This document shows, in pieces, positions 38,882 to 48,892 of a stretch of 64,000 nt of DNA (the first letter of the stretch is position 1; each line of letters opens with the position of its first letter). The stretch is from Flavobacteriaceae bacterium (GTDB lineage: Bacteria > Bacteroidota > Bacteroidia > Flavobacteriales > Flavobacteriaceae), in NCBI GenBank assembly GCA_021739635.1, contig JAIPBH010000001.1:355209-419208 (forward strand), written 5' to 3'. Below the pieces are notes generated by a model, which saw only the letters and a program-made list of their open reading frames with translations, searched no databases and was not told where the DNA came from. Position numbers and translations under genes: made by a program.

Positions 38882-40780
38882 ATGGAAGAAAAAAAATTAG
38901 ATATTAATTCGATTATAGGATTTGCCCTTATTTTCGGAATATTAATGTACATGCTTTGGCAAAATCAACCAACTCCAGAGCAGGTTGCAGATCAAGAAAA
39001 AGCAAAACAAGAACAGGTTGCAAAAGATGAAAAAGCTAAAATGCAAAATAACGCTGTTGTTACTACTTCCGAAGATTTTTCAGTTATAACAGCTACAGAT
39101 TCTACAAAGCTAGAAGCATTAAAATCAAAACTTGGAGCCTTTGCTTATTCTTCAACATTACCATCAGCAACAGACACTGAAACACTTGTTGAAAACGATG
39201 TTTTATCATTAAAATTTAGCAATAAAGGTGGTTATCTTTCAGAAATTAGATTAAAAAACTTTGTAAATTTTGATTCTATTCCTGTTTATTTAATAAAAGA
39301 TAATAATTCAGCGTTCAATATCAATTTTGGAACAACAGATAGTCGTATTTTAAACACACAAGACTTATATTTTCAGCCAACCATTACCAAAAACGGTGAC
39401 AATACCGTCGTTTCAATGAAACTTAAAGTATCAGAAACCAAGTTTTTAGAATATAGATACGACATAAAGAATGACGATTATATGATGGATTTTACCATTC
39501 GTTCTCAAGGCTTAAGCGATGTTATTAATAGCTCTCAAGCCATTGATTTAGATTGGAAAGTAAAAACCTATCGGCATGCAAAAAGTGTTTCTTATGAGAA
39601 TCGTTATACTGAACTTGTTTTTGAATATGAAAATGGAAAAGATGATTATTTAGGTCAAAGCGAACTATCAGACGATACAGCCAATGAAGTTACTTATGTA
39701 GCTTTTAAACAACACTTTTTTACCTCTATTTTATTATCAGATTCTCCTTTTAAAAAGGCAAATTTAAAATCTGAAAATTTAATTAAAGACGAAGAAATTG
39801 ATACGGTTTTTACTAAATCTTTTGAAGCTAAATTACCATTAGAACTTATTTCTGGTGAGATTAATAAAAAAATGAATTGGTATTTTGGCCCATCAGATTA
39901 TAAAATATTAAATGCTTACGATAGAAATTTAGATGAAGTGTTGCCTTTAGGTTGGGGAATTTTTGGTTGGATTAACCGATATGTATTCATTCCAACATTC
40001 GGGTTTTTAAGTGGATTTTTACCGTATGGTTTTGCAATTATAGTCATGACTATTTTAGTAAGAATCGTCATGTCTCCAGTAACCTATAAATCTTACGTGT
40101 CTCAAGCAAAAATGAAGGTTTTAAAGCCTGAGATTGCTGAAATTAATGAAAAGTATAAAGACAATGCCATGAAAAGGCAACAGGAAACAATGGCATTGTA
40201 TAGTAAAGCAGGAGCAAGCCCAATGGCAGGATGTTTACCGGCTTTGGTGCAATTACCCGTGTTTTATGCCTTGTTTCAATTCTTTCCTTCAGCGTTTGAT
40301 TTGCGTCAGAAAAGCTTCCTTTGGGCAGAAGATTTATCATCATATGATACCATTGCAAAATTACCATTTAACATACCTTTTTATGGAGACCATGTAAGTT
40401 TGTTTCCAATATTGGCATCGGTTGCCATATTCTTTTATATGCAAATGACTACTGGGCAACAAATGGCAGCACAACCAACCCAAGAAGGTATGCCAGATAT
40501 GAGTAAAATGATGAAATACATGATGTATTTTTCACCATTAATGATGTTGTTTTTCTTTAATAATTATGCTTCAGGATTAAGTTTGTATTATTTTGTTTCA
40601 AACTTAATTACCATTGGTATTATGTTAGTGATTAAGCATTTTATTATTGATGAAGATAAAATTCATGCAAAAATTCAAGAAAATAAAAAGAAGCCAAAAA
40701 AGGAAAATCGTTTCCAGAAGAAAATGAAAGAAATGATGGAACAGGCAGAAAAGCAAAAACAAGCACAAAACCGAAAATAG
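38882..40780 (+). CDS. yidC: Membrane protein insertase YidC
   Basis: YidC inserts proteins into the inner membrane, with or without SecYEG. The 632-residue protein has the Gram-negative plan: an N-terminal membrane anchor (FALIFGILMYMLW), a large periplasmic beta domain (about 80-350), and a conserved C-terminal five-helix core from about 365 with MAGCLPALVQLPVFYALFQFFPSA-type sequence and LSLYYFVSNL. The tail is rich in lysine, as expected for ribosome contact. It is closed by a strong terminator. Confidence 0.96.
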   Translation: MEEKKLDINSIIGFALIFGILMYMLWQNQPTPEQVADQEKAKQEQVAKDEKAKMQNNAVVTTSEDFSVITATDSTKLEALKSKLGAFAYSSTLPSATDTETLVENDVLSLKFSNKGGYLSEIRLKNFVNFDSIPVYLIKDNNSAFNINFGTTDSRILNTQDLYFQPTITKNGDNTVVSMKLKVSETKFLEYRYDIKNDDYMMDFTIRSQGLSDVINSSQAIDLDWKVKTYRHAKSVSYENRYTELVFEYENGKDDYLGQSELSDDTANEVTYVAFKQHFFTSILLSDSPFKKANLKSENLIKDEEIDTVFTKSFEAKLPLELISGEINKKMNWYFGPSDYKILNAYDRNLDEVLPLGWGIFGWINRYVFIPTFGFLSGFLPYGFAIIVMTILVRIVMSPVTYKSYVSQAKMKVLKPEIAEINEKYKDNAMKRQQETMALYSKAGASPMAGCLPALVQLPVFYALFQFFPSAFDLRQKSFLWAEDLSSYDTIAKLPFNIPFYGDHVSLFPILASVAIFFYMQMTTGQQMAAQPTQEGMPDMSKMMKYMMYFSPLMMLFFFNNYASGLSLYYFVSNLITIGIMLVIKHFIIDEDKIHAKIQENKKKPKKENRFQKKMKEMMEQAEKQKQAQNRK

Positions 40781-40785
40781 ATTTT

Positions 40786-40810
40786 AAGCTGCCTTTTGGC
40801 AGCTTTTTTT
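40786..40810 (+). terminator. Intrinsic terminator after yidC
   Basis: AAGCTGCC (40786-40793) and GGCAGCTT (40798-40805) form an 8-base-pair stem with a TTTT loop, followed by a T-run to 40810. Confidence 0.92.
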
Positions 40811-40848
40811 ATATACAATTTCAATAATAAATCATCGTTATTTACATT

Positions 40849-41547
40849 ATGAAAAAAGTATTTGTTTTATTATTTCTAGTTGAAGTTACTTTAACTTCAG
40901 CACAGACAATCAATCAATTTGATTCAGAAGGCTTACGTCATGGTATTTGGAAAAAATATTATGATAACACGACAGTTTTAAGATATGAAGGAGAATTTAA
41001 CCACGGAAATGAGATAGGCTTATTTAAATATTACAAAAATGTTGATAAATCAGCATCACTCGCGGCAACAAAGCAGTTTAATGAAGCAAATAATAAAGCT
41101 TATGTTACTTTTTATACATCTAAAGGAAAAGTAGTTAGTGAAGGCGAAATGGATGGTAAACTTTATATTGGTGAGTGGAAATATTATCAGAAAAATTCCA
41201 AAAAAATAATGACTTTAGAAAACTATGATAATCAAGGTCTTCTTGACGGTGATAGGTTTGTGTATTATGAAAATGGACAAATAGCTGAAAAACAATTTTA
41301 TGTTCATAGTCAATTAGAAGGTGCTTCAATTTGGTATTCTGAAAAAAACGTTGTTTTAAAAGAATTTCAATATGTAAATGGAGAGTTGCATGGTCTTTCA
41401 AAGTTTTATAACCCAAAAGGAGAATTAATCTTGGAAGGAAGTTACAAACAAGGAAAAAAACACGGTATTTGGAAAACTTATGAAAAAGGAAAACTAATTG
41501 AAGAAAAAGATTTTACCTATAAACCTAAGTTTATTAAAAAGAATTAA
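40849..41547 (+). CDS. Exported MORN-type (YwqK-like) repeat protein
   Basis: The 232-residue protein has a signal peptide (about 1-19, ending TSAQ) and a series of MORN_2-like repeats. Units such as GLRHGIWKKYYDN, YIGEWKYYQK, DGDRFVYYENGQ, LHGLSKFYNPKG and KHGIWKTYEKGK run through the whole chain. Such proteins are often labelled YwqK antitoxin-like, but no toxin gene is next to it, and the signal peptide argues against a cytoplasmic antitoxin. It has terminators on both sides and so forms its own transcription unit. Function unknown. Confidence 0.75.
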   Translation: MKKVFVLLFLVEVTLTSAQTINQFDSEGLRHGIWKKYYDNTTVLRYEGEFNHGNEIGLFKYYKNVDKSASLAATKQFNEANNKAYVTFYTSKGKVVSEGEMDGKLYIGEWKYYQKNSKKIMTLENYDNQGLLDGDRFVYYENGQIAEKQFYVHSQLEGASIWYSEKNVVLKEFQYVNGELHGLSKFYNPKGELILEGSYKQGKKHGIWKTYEKGKLIEEKDFTYKPKFIKKN

Positions 41548-41551
41548 AAAT

Positions 41552-41583
41552 AAAAAAGGCTCTTAATTTTTAAGAGCCTTTAC
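41552..41583. terminator. Bidirectional terminator between convergent genes
   Basis: GGCTCTTAA (41558-41566) pairs with TTAAGAGCC (41570-41578), with an A-run before and T's after. It lies between the plus-strand MORN gene and the minus-strand FAS1 gene. Confidence 0.88.
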
Positions 41584-41628
41584 ATTTAGACAATTTCGTC
41601 TAAACCAAACAAACCAAACAAAACTATT

Positions 41629-43011
41629 TTATAAAGTTGGGATAGCAACTTTGTTTATAACATGTATTACACCATTTCCTGCTTGAACATCTACTTTAAT
41701 AATTCCTATATCAGAATTATCTGAGCCATCTGTTAAATCGGCTATATTATCACCAGTTCCAGGTAATGTAATTGTTAAATTATCACCTTCTAAACTTGGC
41801 GCAACAGTATTTCCATTTGGTGTTAAGTCACCTGATGTTACATTAGCATCACCAATAACATGGTGCAATAATACTTGCGTTAATACAGTTTCTTCAGGTA
41901 TTGAAGCTAAAGCACTAAAAGCATCATTTGTTGGTGCAAACACAGTAAATAATGCTTCGGTATCTGATAAAATTGTAGCAAAATCTGTTGCTGGAGTTAA
42001 TGTTGTTAATGCAGTAACTAGAGTTGAAAAATTAGGGTCTGCAACTGCAAATGTTACAACTGTTGGAATAGGCATTACGGCATCAATAGCATGTATAATG
42101 CCATTTGTTGTAACAACATCTGCTGCCGATACTGATGCAACTCCATTAAATGTAACACCATTTGAAGTATTAAAATATAAACTTAAATTATTCATTCCAG
42201 GACCAGTCGCTAACGTATTGGTGTAACCAGCTTCAAGACTAACTAAATCAGTAGACTTTACAACACTTCCTAAAACATGGTTTAAAAGAATATTTGCTAA
42301 AGCATCTGTAGGCACATCTCCTAAAGCTGTTCCATCTAAAAATGCAGTAAAGGCATCATTATCAGGTGCTAACACAGTAAAAGTACCTTCGCCACTTAAA
42401 ACGTTTACCAAATCACCATCTGCAGCACTCAAAGCAGCAACTAAACTTGAAAATGCTGGATTAGCTAAAGCTTGATCAACTATTGTAGGTAATCCAATTA
42501 CAGCATCAACAATGTGAATGATACCATTGGTAGCTTCAATATTGGGTAGAGTTACATTTGAAACACCATTTAGTTTAACACCTGCTGATGTATCTATAAA
42601 CATACTTAAATTTAAATTTGAACCAGTTTGAGTAGCCAATGTATTTACATATCCTGTTGATAAACTTGTTGAAGGAAACTTTTCAGCAATAACATGATTA
42701 AGTAAAACTTGCGTAAGAACATCAGTAGGAATGTCTGTTAATGATGCAAAATTATTTGCTGCTAAAAAAGCTGTAAAAGCATCATTAGTTGGTGCAAAAA
42801 CAGTAAATGTTCCTGGCTGATTTAAAGTTGTTGCTAGGTTTGCACGATTTAAAGCATCTACTAAAATACTTAATTGAGGTGTAGCTACCGCCAATTCAGT
42901 TATTGTTTCTGGTTGCATAACATTATCATTATCATCATTATCACAAGAAAGTGTGATGAAAGATAAAATTGCAATAAATGCAAATTTTGTAAGAATAGAT
43001 TGTGATTTCAT
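41629..43011 (-). CDS. Lipoprotein with three fasciclin (FAS1) domains
   Basis: The 460-residue protein has a lipoprotein signal ending SFITLSC and an acidic spacer, then three FAS1 domains at about 38-172, 176-315 and 318-460. Each shows the paired family motifs TVFAPTNDAF (or TVLAPDNDAF) and a later NGIIHxID/NGVIHVIN. FAS1 domains mediate adhesion or glycan contact at cell surfaces. Bacterial copies usually occur singly, so a tandem of three in one lipoprotein suggests an adhesive surface protein. It is convergent with the MORN gene and divergent from mnmA. Ligand unknown. Confidence 0.88.
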   Translation of the reverse strand: MKSQSILTKFAFIAILSFITLSCDNDDNDNVMQPETITELAVATPQLSILVDALNRANLATTLNQPGTFTVFAPTNDAFTAFLAANNFASLTDIPTDVLTQVLLNHVIAEKFPSTSLSTGYVNTLATQTGSNLNLSMFIDTSAGVKLNGVSNVTLPNIEATNGIIHIVDAVIGLPTIVDQALANPAFSSLVAALSAADGDLVNVLSGEGTFTVLAPDNDAFTAFLDGTALGDVPTDALANILLNHVLGSVVKSTDLVSLEAGYTNTLATGPGMNNLSLYFNTSNGVTFNGVASVSAADVVTTNGIIHAIDAVMPIPTVVTFAVADPNFSTLVTALTTLTPATDFATILSDTEALFTVFAPTNDAFSALASIPEETVLTQVLLHHVIGDANVTSGDLTPNGNTVAPSLEGDNLTITLPGTGDNIADLTDGSDNSDIGIIKVDVQAGNGVIHVINKVAIPTL

Positions 43012-43167
43012 AGTAATTTAGTTTTTTATTATTTGTTTAACAAAAATAAAAATATATTAAACAATATTTTATTTTGTTCAATAGATTTAACTAATGATTA
43101 AACAGAAATAATTTATAATCTATCATTTTTGTATAAATCCTATTTTAAGTTTTCTTGTTATAAATTG

Positions 43168-43175
43168 TATCTTTG
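43168..43175 (+). promoter_or_regulatory. -7 promoter box for mnmA
   Basis: TATCTTTG is a full TAnnTTTG match 17 bases before the mnmA start codon. Confidence 0.5.
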
Positions 43176-43192
43176 TACATTATTTTAAAGCT

Positions 43193-44380
43193 ATGAAACG
43201 CGTTATTGTTGGACTTTCTGGAGGAGTAGATTCTAGTGTTGCAGCCTATTTATTAAAGCAACAAGGTTATGAAGTAATAGGCTTGTTTATGAAAAATTGG
43301 CATGATGATTCTGTAACAATATCTAATGAATGTCCTTGGTTAGATGATAGTAATGATGCGATGTTAGTAGCCGATAAATTAGGTATTCCTTTTCAAACCA
43401 TAGATTTAAGTGAGCAGTATAAAGAACGTATTGTTGACTATATGTTTAAGGAATATGAAAAAGGAAGAACACCAAATCCAGATGTGCTTTGTAATAGAGA
43501 AATTAAGTTTGATGTCTTTATGAAAATAGCCATAGATCTTGGCGCAGATTACGTAGCTACGGGTCATTACTGCAGAAAAGGCATCATTACTAAAGAAGGA
43601 AAAGAGATATATCAATTATTAGCAGGAGAAGATTCAAACAAAGATCAATCTTATTTTTTATGTCAGTTATCTCAACAACAGTTGGCAAAAGCGTTATTTC
43701 CAATAGGAGAATTAACAAAACCAGAAGTTAGAAAAATAGCCTTAGAATTAGATTTGGTCACAGCTGAAAAAAAAGATTCTCAAGGATTATGTTTTATAGG
43801 AAAAGTAAAATTACCAGATTTTTTGCAACAACAATTAAAGCCAAAAGAAGGAGAAATTGTTGAAATTCCTAAAGAAAATGACCTATATAATTTACAAAAT
43901 CCAAGCTTTAATAATGAAATTGAACGCTTGGAATTTTTATCACATAAAATAAAATATCATAAACAAGACGGCAAAGTTGTGGGCAAACATCAAGGTGCTC
44001 ATTATTTTACAAAAGGGCAACGCAAAGGATTAGCTGTTGGTGGAAATGTCGAGCCTTTATTTGTTATTGAAACAGATGTTGAAACAAATGTTATTTTTAC
44101 TGGACAAGGCAAACAACATCCTGGTTTGTATAAAAAAGCCTTATTTGTAAAAAATGATGAATTACATTGGATTCGTGAGGATTTAGTTTTAGATACAGAT
44201 GCTAAAATGCAAGTTTTAGCAAGAATTCGTTATCGTCAACCATTACAAAAAGCAACACTTTATAAAGTAGATTCAGGATTATATGTAGAGTTTGAAAACC
44301 CACAATCGGCCATAACAGAAGGTCAATTTGTGGCTTGGTATATTAATGATGAATTAGTTGGTTCGGGAGTAATTTCTTAA
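43193..44380 (+). CDS. mnmA: tRNA-specific 2-thiouridylase MnmA
   Basis: MnmA puts sulfur on U34 of certain tRNAs. The 395-residue protein begins with the PP-loop [19 protein letters not shown]. The two catalytic cysteines are in [12 protein letters not shown] (about residue 101) and DSQGLCFIG (about residue 201), and the ATGHY segment lies between. The C-terminal beta-barrel domain ends with the usual LVGSGVI. Length and motifs are complete. It is followed by a subtilase gene, which is probably in the same transcript. Confidence 0.96.
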   Translation: MKRVIVGLSGGVDSSVAAYLLKQQGYEVIGLFMKNWHDDSVTISNECPWLDDSNDAMLVADKLGIPFQTIDLSEQYKERIVDYMFKEYEKGRTPNPDVLCNREIKFDVFMKIAIDLGADYVATGHYCRKGIITKEGKEIYQLLAGEDSNKDQSYFLCQLSQQQLAKALFPIGELTKPEVRKIALELDLVTAEKKDSQGLCFIGKVKLPDFLQQQLKPKEGEIVEIPKENDLYNLQNPSFNNEIERLEFLSHKIKYHKQDGKVVGKHQGAHYFTKGQRKGLAVGGNVEPLFVIETDVETNVIFTGQGKQHPGLYKKALFVKNDELHWIREDLVLDTDAKMQVLARIRYRQPLQKATLYKVDSGLYVEFENPQSAITEGQFVAWYINDELVGSGVIS

Positions 44381-44431
44381 TTAGTTGGTTTGATGCTAAT
44401 TTCATAAATTGCAATGTAAATTTCAATTACT

Positions 44432-46045
44432 ATGAAAAGAAACCTACTTGTTTTAATTGGATATATAATTTCTATTGTCAGTTTTGCACAACAAGAAGAT
44501 GCTTGGGTTTATTTAACAGATAAGCAAAATGTAACGGCTTCTTTGAACAATCCTATTACTATTCTCACCCAAAAAGCCATTGATAGAAAAAATGCCCACG
44601 GCGTTTTAATTGATGAACGTGATGTGCCTGTCAATGAAAATTACATTTCACAATTAAAATTACAGCCAGGTATTTCGGTTTTAGCAAAATCAAAATGGTT
44701 TAATGCCGTTCATGTTAGAGGAACTCAAACAGATATTAATGCACTATCAGTATTAAGTTTTGTTGCTTCAATTGATTTTGCTAATAAAAACTTAAATTCT
44801 TTAAAAAGAAATTTTGTAAAAAAAGAATCCAAATTAGAAGGAGTTACGGTTAGCTTTAATTACGGAAATGCGTTGAATCAAATTCAAATGATAAAAGGAG
44901 ACCAATTACACCTTTCTGATTATACAGGCAATGGCATTACTGTGGCTGTACTTGATGCTGGTTTTCCAAATGTTAATACCATGTCTTCTTTTCAAAGATT
45001 AAGAGATGCAGGTAATTTATTGGACGATTTTGATTTTGTAAACAGAGATGATGATGTTTACAGCAATACCGTTAGCAATCACGGCACGTTGGTTTTAAGT
45101 GCTATGGCAGGATACATAGAAAACCAATATGTTGGAACAGCGCCGGACGCCTCTTACTATTTATTTATTACAGAAGATGGTCCAAATGAAAACCCTGTTG
45201 AGGAAAGCTATTGGGTTGAAGCGGCTGAACGCGCCGATAGTTTAGGTGTCGATGTTATTAACTCTTCATTAGGATATGGCAGTTTTTATGATGATGCTGA
45301 TTATAATTATGCGGTTTCAGACTTTAACGGAAATACCGCATACATTACAAAAGGTGCCAACATTGCTTTTGAAAAAGGAATGCTCATAGTAAATTCTGCT
45401 GGTAATGAAGGGCTTGCCGGCATTAATGCACCAGCCGATGCATCAGGCGTATTATCAATTGGTGCTGTAACTTCAAGTGGTGCTTATGCCACATTTAGTT
45501 CTGTTGGTAGTGCTTTTCAACCTACGCAAAAACCAGATGTTGTTGCTCAAGGGCAAGCCAGTTATCTTATTAATGAAAATGATGTTGTTGTAACTTCCAG
45601 TGGAACTTCATTTAGTTCGCCTATTATGGCTGGTGGCATCGCTAGTTTGTGGCAAGCACTTCCTAATAAAACCAATGCAGAAATCATGCAATTGGTTAGG
45701 GAATCGGCTTCGCAATACAATACACCCGATAATTTTTTAGGATTTGGCATACCTAATTTACAATTGGCATTAAATAATGCATTGTCATTAGAGATTTCTG
45801 ATAATTATACTACAGAACTCAAGATTTTTCCTAATCCTACCAATGAAAAATTATACTTTAATTTACCTTCAGGTGAAACAGATTGTTCAGTTAAAATTTA
45901 TGATATTTTAGGTAAACAAGTCCTTTTTCTTAAATTTAATGTTAGTATAAGTGAGTTGGATATGTCTTTCATATCTAAAGGCGTTTACATTGCAAAAGTT
46001 CAACTAAAAAATCGTTCGGAATCATTTAAAATCATAAAAAACTAA
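44432..46045 (+). CDS. T9SS-secreted subtilisin-like serine protease (S8 family)
   Basis: The 537-residue protease has a signal peptide (about 1-19, ending SFAQ), a propeptide-like region to about 150, and a subtilase catalytic domain. The triad is visible as VAVLDAGF (Asp 175), NHGTLV (His 217) and GTSFSSP (Ser 393). The last 80 residues form a type A T9SS sorting domain (IFPNPTNEKLYF, GVYIAKV), so it is exported across the outer membrane. The next gene starts immediately after its stop codon. Substrates unknown. Confidence 0.92.
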   Translation: MKRNLLVLIGYIISIVSFAQQEDAWVYLTDKQNVTASLNNPITILTQKAIDRKNAHGVLIDERDVPVNENYISQLKLQPGISVLAKSKWFNAVHVRGTQTDINALSVLSFVASIDFANKNLNSLKRNFVKKESKLEGVTVSFNYGNALNQIQMIKGDQLHLSDYTGNGITVAVLDAGFPNVNTMSSFQRLRDAGNLLDDFDFVNRDDDVYSNTVSNHGTLVLSAMAGYIENQYVGTAPDASYYLFITEDGPNENPVEESYWVEAAERADSLGVDVINSSLGYGSFYDDADYNYAVSDFNGNTAYITKGANIAFEKGMLIVNSAGNEGLAGINAPADASGVLSIGAVTSSGAYATFSSVGSAFQPTQKPDVVAQGQASYLINENDVVVTSSGTSFSSPIMAGGIASLWQALPNKTNAEIMQLVRESASQYNTPDNFLGFGIPNLQLALNNALSLEISDNYTTELKIFPNPTNEKLYFNLPSGETDCSVKIYDILGKQVLFLKFNVSISELDMSFISKGVYIAKVQLKNRSESFKIIKN

Positions 46046-46987
46046 ATGCACAATAGCGTTTGCCAATTATTCAACATTAAATACCCCATCATTCAAGCTG
46101 GTATGGTTTGGAATAGTGGTTGGAAGTTGGCTTCAGCTGCTAGTAATTCTGGTATTTTAGGTTTAATAGGAGCAGGGTCTATGTATCCAGATGTATTACG
46201 CGAGCATATTCAAAAATGCAAAAAAGCAACTAGTAAACCTTTTGGTGTTAATGTTCCAATGTTATATCCAAATATTCAGGAAATTATGGATATCATATTG
46301 GAAGAAGACGTTAAAATTGTTTTCACTTCAGCCGGAAATCCAAAAACATGGACTCCTTGGTTAAAGGAAAAAGGCATTACTGTTGTTCATGTAGTGAGCA
46401 GTGTCAAGTTTGCATTAAAAGCTCAAGAGGCAGGTGTAGATGCTGTGGTAGCTGAAGGCTTTGAAGCTGGTGGCCATAATGGAAGAGATGAAACCACCAC
46501 ATTTACGTTAATACCTATGGTTAAAGAACACATTCAAATTCCATTAATTGCTGCAGGTGGCATTGCTACAGGTCAAGCTATGTTAGCAGCCATGGTTTTA
46601 GGCGCCGATGCTGTTCAAGTTGGAAGCCGATTTGTTGCCAGTGATGAGTCTTCAGCACATGACTCTTTTAAGAAAGTTGTCGTTAATGCTAAAGAAGGCG
46701 ATACGCAACTAACTTTAAAAGAATTAGCCCCAGTACGTTTGATAAAAAACAAGTTTTACAATGATGTTCAGGAATTATATAAAACATCTCCAACAGTACA
46801 AGAACTGCAAACTTTATTAGGTAGAGCCAGAGCCAAAAAAGGTATGTTTGAAGGTGATTTGGAAGAAGGCGAATTAGAAATTGGTCAAATTGCAGGATTA
46901 ATACATGATATTAAACCAGTATCTCAAATTGTTTTAGATATGATTAACGAGTTTGAAGATGCCAAAAAAAATATTAAAAATCTGTAG
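46046..46987 (+). CDS. Nitronate monooxygenase / FabK-like FMN enzyme
   Basis: The 313-residue protein belongs to the FMN-dependent 2-nitropropane dioxygenase family, which includes nitronate monooxygenases and enoyl-ACP reductase FabK. Typical segments are YPIIQAGM, GLIGAGS, a phosphate-binding AAGGIATGQAM and GADAVQVGSRFVA. The EGFEAGGHNG segment holds the likely catalytic histidine of the nitronate branch. The start ATG directly abuts the stop of the protease gene, which suggests coupling. Nitronate oxidation is more likely than fatty-acid synthesis, but the sequence does not decide. Confidence 0.82.
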   Translation: MHNSVCQLFNIKYPIIQAGMVWNSGWKLASAASNSGILGLIGAGSMYPDVLREHIQKCKKATSKPFGVNVPMLYPNIQEIMDIILEEDVKIVFTSAGNPKTWTPWLKEKGITVVHVVSSVKFALKAQEAGVDAVVAEGFEAGGHNGRDETTTFTLIPMVKEHIQIPLIAAGGIATGQAMLAAMVLGADAVQVGSRFVASDESSAHDSFKKVVVNAKEGDTQLTLKELAPVRLIKNKFYNDVQELYKTSPTVQELQTLLGRARAKKGMFEGDLEEGELEIGQIAGLIHDIKPVSQIVLDMINEFEDAKKNIKNL

Positions 46988-47014
46988 TAAACAATTAATT
47001 AAATAATAAATAAA

Positions 47015-47046
47015 AAAAGGAGAAAATTATATTTTCTCCTTTTTAA
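47015..47046. terminator. Intrinsic terminator after the nitronate monooxygenase-like gene
   Basis: AAAAGGAGAAAAT (47015-47027) pairs perfectly with ATTTTCTCCTTTT (47031-47043) around a 3-base loop, followed by further T and A bases. Confidence 0.85.
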
Positions 47047-47262
47047 TATTGAAACGTATGCTTGTAATTATCTTTAATCCCTTTAAAATAAAAGCTAAAT
47101 GTTTCTTAAAATTTGCTATTAGGATAATTTATGGAATGAACCAAAAATAATAAAAACGATTTGTAAAAAACTTTAGAAGTTATTTAAACTTATTAATATT
47201 TAAAACTTAAAGTTTTTTGTATTTCTACACTATAAAAATTCGTAAATCCTGAGTCTAAAGTT

Positions 47263-47270
47263 TACTTTTG
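47263..47270 (+). promoter_or_regulatory. Promoter box abutting the MATE transporter start
   Basis: TACTTTTG is a full TAnnTTTG match ending 4 bases before the ATG at 47275. A TTCG at 47239-47242 lies 20 bases upstream. As with guaA, the predicted transcript start falls at or near the ATG. Confidence 0.5.
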
Positions 47271-47274
47271 CCCC

Positions 47275-48651
47275 ATGCATTTAAAAAACTACACTAAAGA
47301 ATTTAAATATAATTGGCAATTGGCTGCGCCTGTCATGCTAGGCATGCTTGGTCATTCGTTTGTAAGTTTTGTTGATAATATCATGGTTGGGCAATTGGGA
47401 ACCGCTGAACTAGCAGCCGTTTCTTTAGGGAATAGTTTTATGTTTATAGCCATGTCTTTAGGAATTGGTTTTTCAACAGCCATTACACCTTTAACAGCAG
47501 AAGCTGATGCTGAACAAAATTTTGAAAAAGGAAAATCAGCTTTTAAACACGGCTTGTTTTTATGTACAGTTCTTGGCGTTTCATTATTTCTATTAGTTTT
47601 TTTCGCAAAACCACTGATGTATTTAATGAAACAGCCTGAAGAGGTAGTCGCTTTTGCCATACCATATCTAGATTTAGTGGCATTTTCTTTAATTCCATTA
47701 ATTATTTTTCAAGCATTTAAACAGTTTAGTGATGGGTTATCTATGACAAGGTATCCTATGTACGCTACGCTTTTAGGAAATATAGCCAATGTAATTTTGA
47801 ATTATATGTTAATTTTCGGAAAGTTCGGTTTTCCTGAACTTGGCATTGTTGGAGCGGCTTACGGAACTTTGCTTTCTCGATTCATTATGGTTTGGCATAT
47901 TTGGTATTTGCTTAAAGGGAAAGAAAAATCTAAAGCTTTTGTTACTAACATAAAACTATTTGTATTAGATTCATTAATGATAAAAAAAATCATTAATCTA
48001 GGAGCACCGAGTGCCATGCAAATGTTTTTTGAAGTAGCCATTTTTACAGCTGCCATTTGGTTAAGTGGTACCTTAGGTAAGAATCCTCAAGCGGCAAATC
48101 AAATAGCACTAAATCTTTCATCTATGACCTTTATGGTTGCTATGGGATTAAGTGTTACTGCCATGATAAGAGTAGGTAATCAAAAAGGATTACAAAACTA
48201 TTTTGAATTGCGTAGAATAGCATTTTCAATTTTCCTGTTTGGAATTATTCTAGCTTTTAGCTTTGCAATCTTGTTTTTTAGTTTTAATAACTATCTACCA
48301 AAAATATATGTAGATTATAATGATACTAAAAATTTAATAGACAATACTGAAGTTGTTAAAATAGCCTCTAAATTACTTATTGCTGCTGCTATCTTCCAAA
48401 TAAGTGATAGCTTGCAAGTGATTGTTTTAGGAGCTTTAAGAGGGCTTCAAGATGTAAAAATGCCTACACTTATTACATTTTTTTCGTATTGGATTATTGG
48501 ATTTCCAATTTGTTGGTTTTTAGGAAAAGAAGATACCTATGGTAGTTTTGGAATTTGGTTGGGCTTACTAGCAGGATTAACAACAGCCGCAATTTTATTG
48601 TATATTCGGTTTAATTATCTAACCAAAAAGTTAATTTTGTCTAACAACTAA
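47275..48651 (+). CDS. MATE family multidrug/sodium exporter
   Basis: The 458-residue inner-membrane protein has the twelve-helix MATE plan with two similar halves. Opening segments APVMLGMLGHSFVSFVDNIMVGQLG and LAAVSLGNS are typical of the NorM-type N-terminal half, and MQMFFEVAIFTAAIWLSGTLG begins the second half. MATE proteins export cationic compounds in exchange for protons or sodium. The product exported here is unknown. It is followed after 13 bases by a small gene and a PAP2 phosphatase, likely one operon. Confidence 0.92.
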   Translation: MHLKNYTKEFKYNWQLAAPVMLGMLGHSFVSFVDNIMVGQLGTAELAAVSLGNSFMFIAMSLGIGFSTAITPLTAEADAEQNFEKGKSAFKHGLFLCTVLGVSLFLLVFFAKPLMYLMKQPEEVVAFAIPYLDLVAFSLIPLIIFQAFKQFSDGLSMTRYPMYATLLGNIANVILNYMLIFGKFGFPELGIVGAAYGTLLSRFIMVWHIWYLLKGKEKSKAFVTNIKLFVLDSLMIKKIINLGAPSAMQMFFEVAIFTAAIWLSGTLGKNPQAANQIALNLSSMTFMVAMGLSVTAMIRVGNQKGLQNYFELRRIAFSIFLFGIILAFSFAILFFSFNNYLPKIYVDYNDTKNLIDNTEVVKIASKLLIAAAIFQISDSLQVIVLGALRGLQDVKMPTLITFFSYWIIGFPICWFLGKEDTYGSFGIWLGLLAGLTTAAILLYIRFNYLTKKLILSNN

Positions 48652-48664
48652 AATTTTCAAAAAC

Positions 48665-48892
48665 ATGCAACTTCCTAAATTTATATTGGGTGATAACACA
48701 GATTTTCCTAATGCTATTTATGTGATTCATACTGAATTTCCTAGATTTATTATCAATCTTGAAAATGATGAGGTAGAATGGTTTGAAGATTTTGATGAAG
48801 AGGATGAAAAAGAACTAGCAGCAGAAGCAGAAAACATGATAAAACTTGCTACCGAATTTTATGATAGAGAAATTTCTATTTACGAAGAATAA
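48665..48892 (+). CDS. Small acidic conserved protein
   Basis: This 75-residue protein has no recognised domain. It starts MQLPKFILGDNTDFPNA and has an acidic centre (EWFEDFDEEDEKEL) with a helical C-terminus; there is no signal peptide or cysteine. The gene is bounded tightly by the MATE gene (13 bases) and the PAP2 gene, whose start codon overlaps its stop by one base. Its frame, codon use and position support a real gene. No function is proposed. Confidence 0.7.
   Translation: MQLPKFILGDNTDFPNAIYVIHTEFPRFIINLENDEVEWFEDFDEEDEKELAAEAENMIKLATEFYDREISIYEE

Noticed and set aside
40849-41547. YwqK-type toxin-antitoxin system
   Set aside because: The protein has a signal peptide and no partner toxin gene; it is bounded by terminators on both sides.
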